Shown here: one piece after another, positions 10,435-12,141 of the stretch
Position numbering within the stretch: position 1 is the first letter of the stretch
Layout: each line of letters opens with the position of its first letter
From: Clarireedia homoeocarpa
Taxonomy: Eukaryota; Ascomycota; Leotiomycetes; Helotiales; Rutstroemiaceae
Direction: 5' to 3'
NCBI GenBank assembly: GCA_001465935.1
Contig: LNKV01000214.1
Span: forward strand, 15,255 to 27,395
DNA length: 12,141 bases
Position numbers and translations under genes: made by a program
The notes under the pieces: model-generated
Seen by the model: the letters and a program-made list of their open reading frames with translations, nothing else
The model's database searches: none
What the model was told of the DNA's origin: nothing

Positions 10435-10700
10435 TCTCGAATCGAAAAAATATAAATTCTTATTAAAAATAATCTAATCTTTTAATATTCCAATTAATTA
10501 TAATTTAATAAATTAAATAAAATAATCTATTTTATTATATAATTCGTTATTATCAAGATATTATTATTAATATCGATTTTAACGATTTTTACTTTATATC
10601 GCGACTTTTTATTAACTTTTTTAAAAATATAAAAATAATTAAAAATAATTAAAAATAATTAAAAATCTATTAAAAAATATATAAAAAATATAATAATAGA
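10435..10700. repeat. Tandem array unit B (truncated)
   Basis: Begins with the same 20-base boundary sequence as A and follows A through aattataat (10496) and the tatcaagatattattatta motif (A: 9295, B: 10553). It then loses similarity after about 10575 and ends before unit C. It holds gcg-containing sequence (tatcgcgac at about 10597), rare here, and a 10-bp minisatellite. Its first part also matches fragment D at 2521-2580. B is a 5' stub of the unit, 217 bases ahead of the equivalent point in C. Confidence 0.75.
10631..10660. repeat. 10-bp minisatellite, three units
   Basis: Three perfect units of aaaaataatt followed by a partial unit, inside truncated unit B. Expansion or slippage here may be connected with the loss of the rest of B. 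Confidence 0.85.
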
Positions 10701-10712
10701 TATATTAATATT

Positions 10713-11960
10713 AATTATAATTCGGTAGATCAAATAAAACTATTAGTTTTATTATATAATCTAATATTATTAAGATATTATTATCGACTTTATTTTAATT
10801 AGTTTTAAAACTAGATTATTAAAATTTTCGAAATTTTTAAAATTATAAAAATTATTAAAAACAATTAAAAATCAATAATAAAATAAATAAAAAATACTAT
10901 TTCTTAATAAATTAGTTTTTATAAATTTATTAAACTAAAAATTATTTTAATATAATTATAAGATCCCGAGATATTATTATTATTATTAAATTTACTTTAT
11001 ATTATTAAAAATCGATTATTTATTTTAATAATATTAAGTTATAATATTAAACTAAAATATTAATTTAGATTTAATAAAAATAATATTAAAGAATAATTAA
11101 ATTATAAATCTATTTAATAAAGCTTTTTCAAAGTTAATATATTTTTTAAAAAAAAAAGATATTAATATTTATTAAAATAAAAAACTCTTTTATATTTATT
11201 AATTAATTAAATAACTAGAATTAAATTATTATTTCTTTTCTAATTACTTTTTTAACTATATTTATAATTATATACTCTAATTTATTTATTTTAATTAATA
11301 TAATAATAAATATATTAATATTATTAATACTATTTATTATTATATATTTTAACCTAGAAATTAATATATCTAGCTTTTTAGATAATCTTAGTATAAACTC
11401 TCTTTTTAGATTTATTATAAATAGAATTTTATTTTATTTATTTAAATAAATAAACTCTTTTTTTTTAACTCTTTAAATTAATAAAAATCTGAAGATTATA
11501 TTTAATTAATCTATTAATATAAATCCGATTAATTAATTAATCTTAAAAGTTTATAATTTATTAATTAAAGTTTATATTATCTTTAACTTTTATAATTTAA
11601 AAATACTTTTATTAAATTTAATCGAAATATTCTAAGATTATATCAAATTAAAAAAAAAATAAAAAAGATTATTAATTTATTAATATTTTAAGTTAATAAT
11701 TTAAAATATATTATTTATAAAATAGAAGTTTTAATTAGATTTTTAAAAACTTAAAAGTTAATTTAATTTTTAGTTAAAATCTTTAATATTAGAAAATTAA
11801 ATATTAATTTAATTATTTTATTTAATATTAAGTTTAATACTAAGTTAAATATTATTTCTAAACTTTTTTTTACTTTAATAATTACTATTAATATTAATAA
11901 TTTCTAGATTATTATCGAAGTTAAAAAGTTTATTAAAAAGATTAAAAATATTATTAACTA
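10713..11960. repeat. Tandem array unit C
   Basis: Aligns with unit A from aattataat (10713) to the gttaaaaagtttattaaaaa motif (11930), with the offset rising from 1474 to 1539 through small gaps. It lacks the tctcgaatcgaa leader of A and B. C and A each keep G/C at different sites (cctag against cccgg at 11351/9854; ctgaag against ccgaga near 11489/9992), which indicates independent mutation of a common ancestor. It also contains module R near 11671-11760. No open frame. Confidence 0.8.
11671..11760. repeat. Module R, copy 3 (inside unit C)
   Basis: Positions 11690-11717 match the 28-base R core at 2395-2422 at 26 of 28 bases, and the preceding ttaatttattaatatttta is also shared with 2377-2394. 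Unit A does not show a clear equivalent, so this segment may have been lost from A or gained by C. Confidence 0.55.
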
Positions 11961-12034
11961 ATTAATTCTAATTTAAAACTAATATATATTAATTTCTTTA
12001 TTTTAATTTTAAAATTTATTTAATAAAGTTTTTA

Positions 12035-12141
12035 AATTATTTAAAAAAATAAATTTTAGTTTAAAATAATATTATATAATATTTTAATTAATAACTTTAA
12101 TATATTTAATAGAATAGAATTAGTTTTAAATAAATTTAAGA
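12035..12141. repeat. Module P, copy 4 (cut by window end)
   Basis: Positions 12096-12130 match 3175-3209 in P2 at 33 of 35 bases; the two differences are G here and A in P2. The preceding aaattttagtttaaaataatatt matches aaattttaatttaaaataatatt near 3130. The copy runs off the window. It follows unit C closely, as P2 follows fragment D and module R, hinting that array and P belong to one larger repeat. Confidence 0.7.

Larger units (their letters stand above)
1..12141. other. RIP-type AT-rich heterochromatic block, gene-free
   Basis: The whole window is A/T with isolated G and C. By hand count, CpA plus TpG number about 36, far below what the base composition predicts, while CpG is about 44 and GpC only about 4 or 5. 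RIP in ascomycetes mutates C mainly in CpA and spares CpG relatively, which gives this pattern; ordinary CpG methylation decay would give the reverse (CpG loss, TpG/CpA gain). Every frame on both strands is interrupted by TAA/TAG every few codons and I saw no ATG or CAT at all, so no protein gene is present. No tRNA or rRNA is recognisable. The repeats listed below supply the duplicated substrate RIP requires. The ascomycete origin is inference from mutation pattern; chromosomal location (centromere, subtelomere, transposon graveyard) cannot be decided. Confidence 0.85.

Noticed and set aside
10597..10607. tatcgcgac as a regulatory site
   Set aside because: It stands out only because GC-containing words are rare here. 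It is a single occurrence in a truncated repeat with no gene nearby.
9178..11960. CRISPR array or telomere repeats
   Set aside because: The repeat unit is over a kilobase, with no short regular repeats separated by unique spacers, and no G-rich telomeric motif is present.
1..12141. Protein-coding genes in any frame
   Set aside because: TAA and TAG occur every few codons in all frames and I found no ATG on either strand. No start, ribosome-binding context or conserved protein motif can be supported.
1..12141. Organellar genome (yeast mitochondrial spacer, apicoplast) or AT-rich bacterial or Plasmodium DNA
   Set aside because: Those genomes reach high AT without near-total loss of CpA/TpG, and 12 kb would be expected to contain tRNAs, rRNA or open frames. 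None is seen.
1..12141. Replication origins (ARS consensus-like matches)
   Set aside because: Matches to an A/T-only 11-base consensus are expected many times by chance at this composition and carry no information.

Overview
This window is extremely AT-rich DNA with no recognisable gene. By hand count, G+C is about 2-3% in the left half and about 5.5-10.5% in the right half. I found no ATG on either strand, and TAA/TAG stops fill all six frames. The residual C and G are strongly patterned. CpA and TpG are almost absent (about 25 and 11 occurrences), whereas CpG is comparatively common (about 44, against about 4 or 5 GpC). Loss of CpA/TpG with sparing of CpG is the signature of repeat-induced point mutation (RIP), the premeiotic C-to-T process of filamentous ascomycetes. 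The best reading is a RIP-mutated, gene-free AT isochore of a Pezizomycotina-type fungus: centromeric, subtelomeric or transposon-graveyard DNA. The species cannot be told.

The AT-rich text is not random. It is a mosaic of direct repeats, all found by eye. Positions 1-1127 hold nothing recognisable except a small 11-bp minisatellite. Positions 1128-3480 hold short repeat modules, here called P (four copies in the window), Q (three copies) and R (three copies), plus a fragment (D) of the right-hand array. Positions 3560-4980 (copy I) and 6350-8890 (copy II) are a long collinear direct duplication; copy I is about 1.1 kb shorter. Between them lie P3, a partial third copy of the same module, and a repeat pair (X1/X2) with a 421-bp period. 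A single ambiguous base, N at 5931, sits about ten bases before X2, and G+C steps up about 2.5-fold at the same place.

Positions 9178-11960 are a head-to-tail array: a complete unit A (1257 bp), a truncated unit B, and a third unit C. A and C share a gap-free 206-bp block in which I count 22 transitions and 6 transversions. This is direct evidence that copies of one ancestor decayed mainly by C/T and G/A change. The window ends inside another P module.

No genes work together here. The biological content is the record of a genome-defence process acting on repeats. I saw no evidence for a new enzymatic or defence system encoded in the window. The most useful leads are the array, the composition break at the N, and the possibility of reconstructing the ancestral repeat from its copies.
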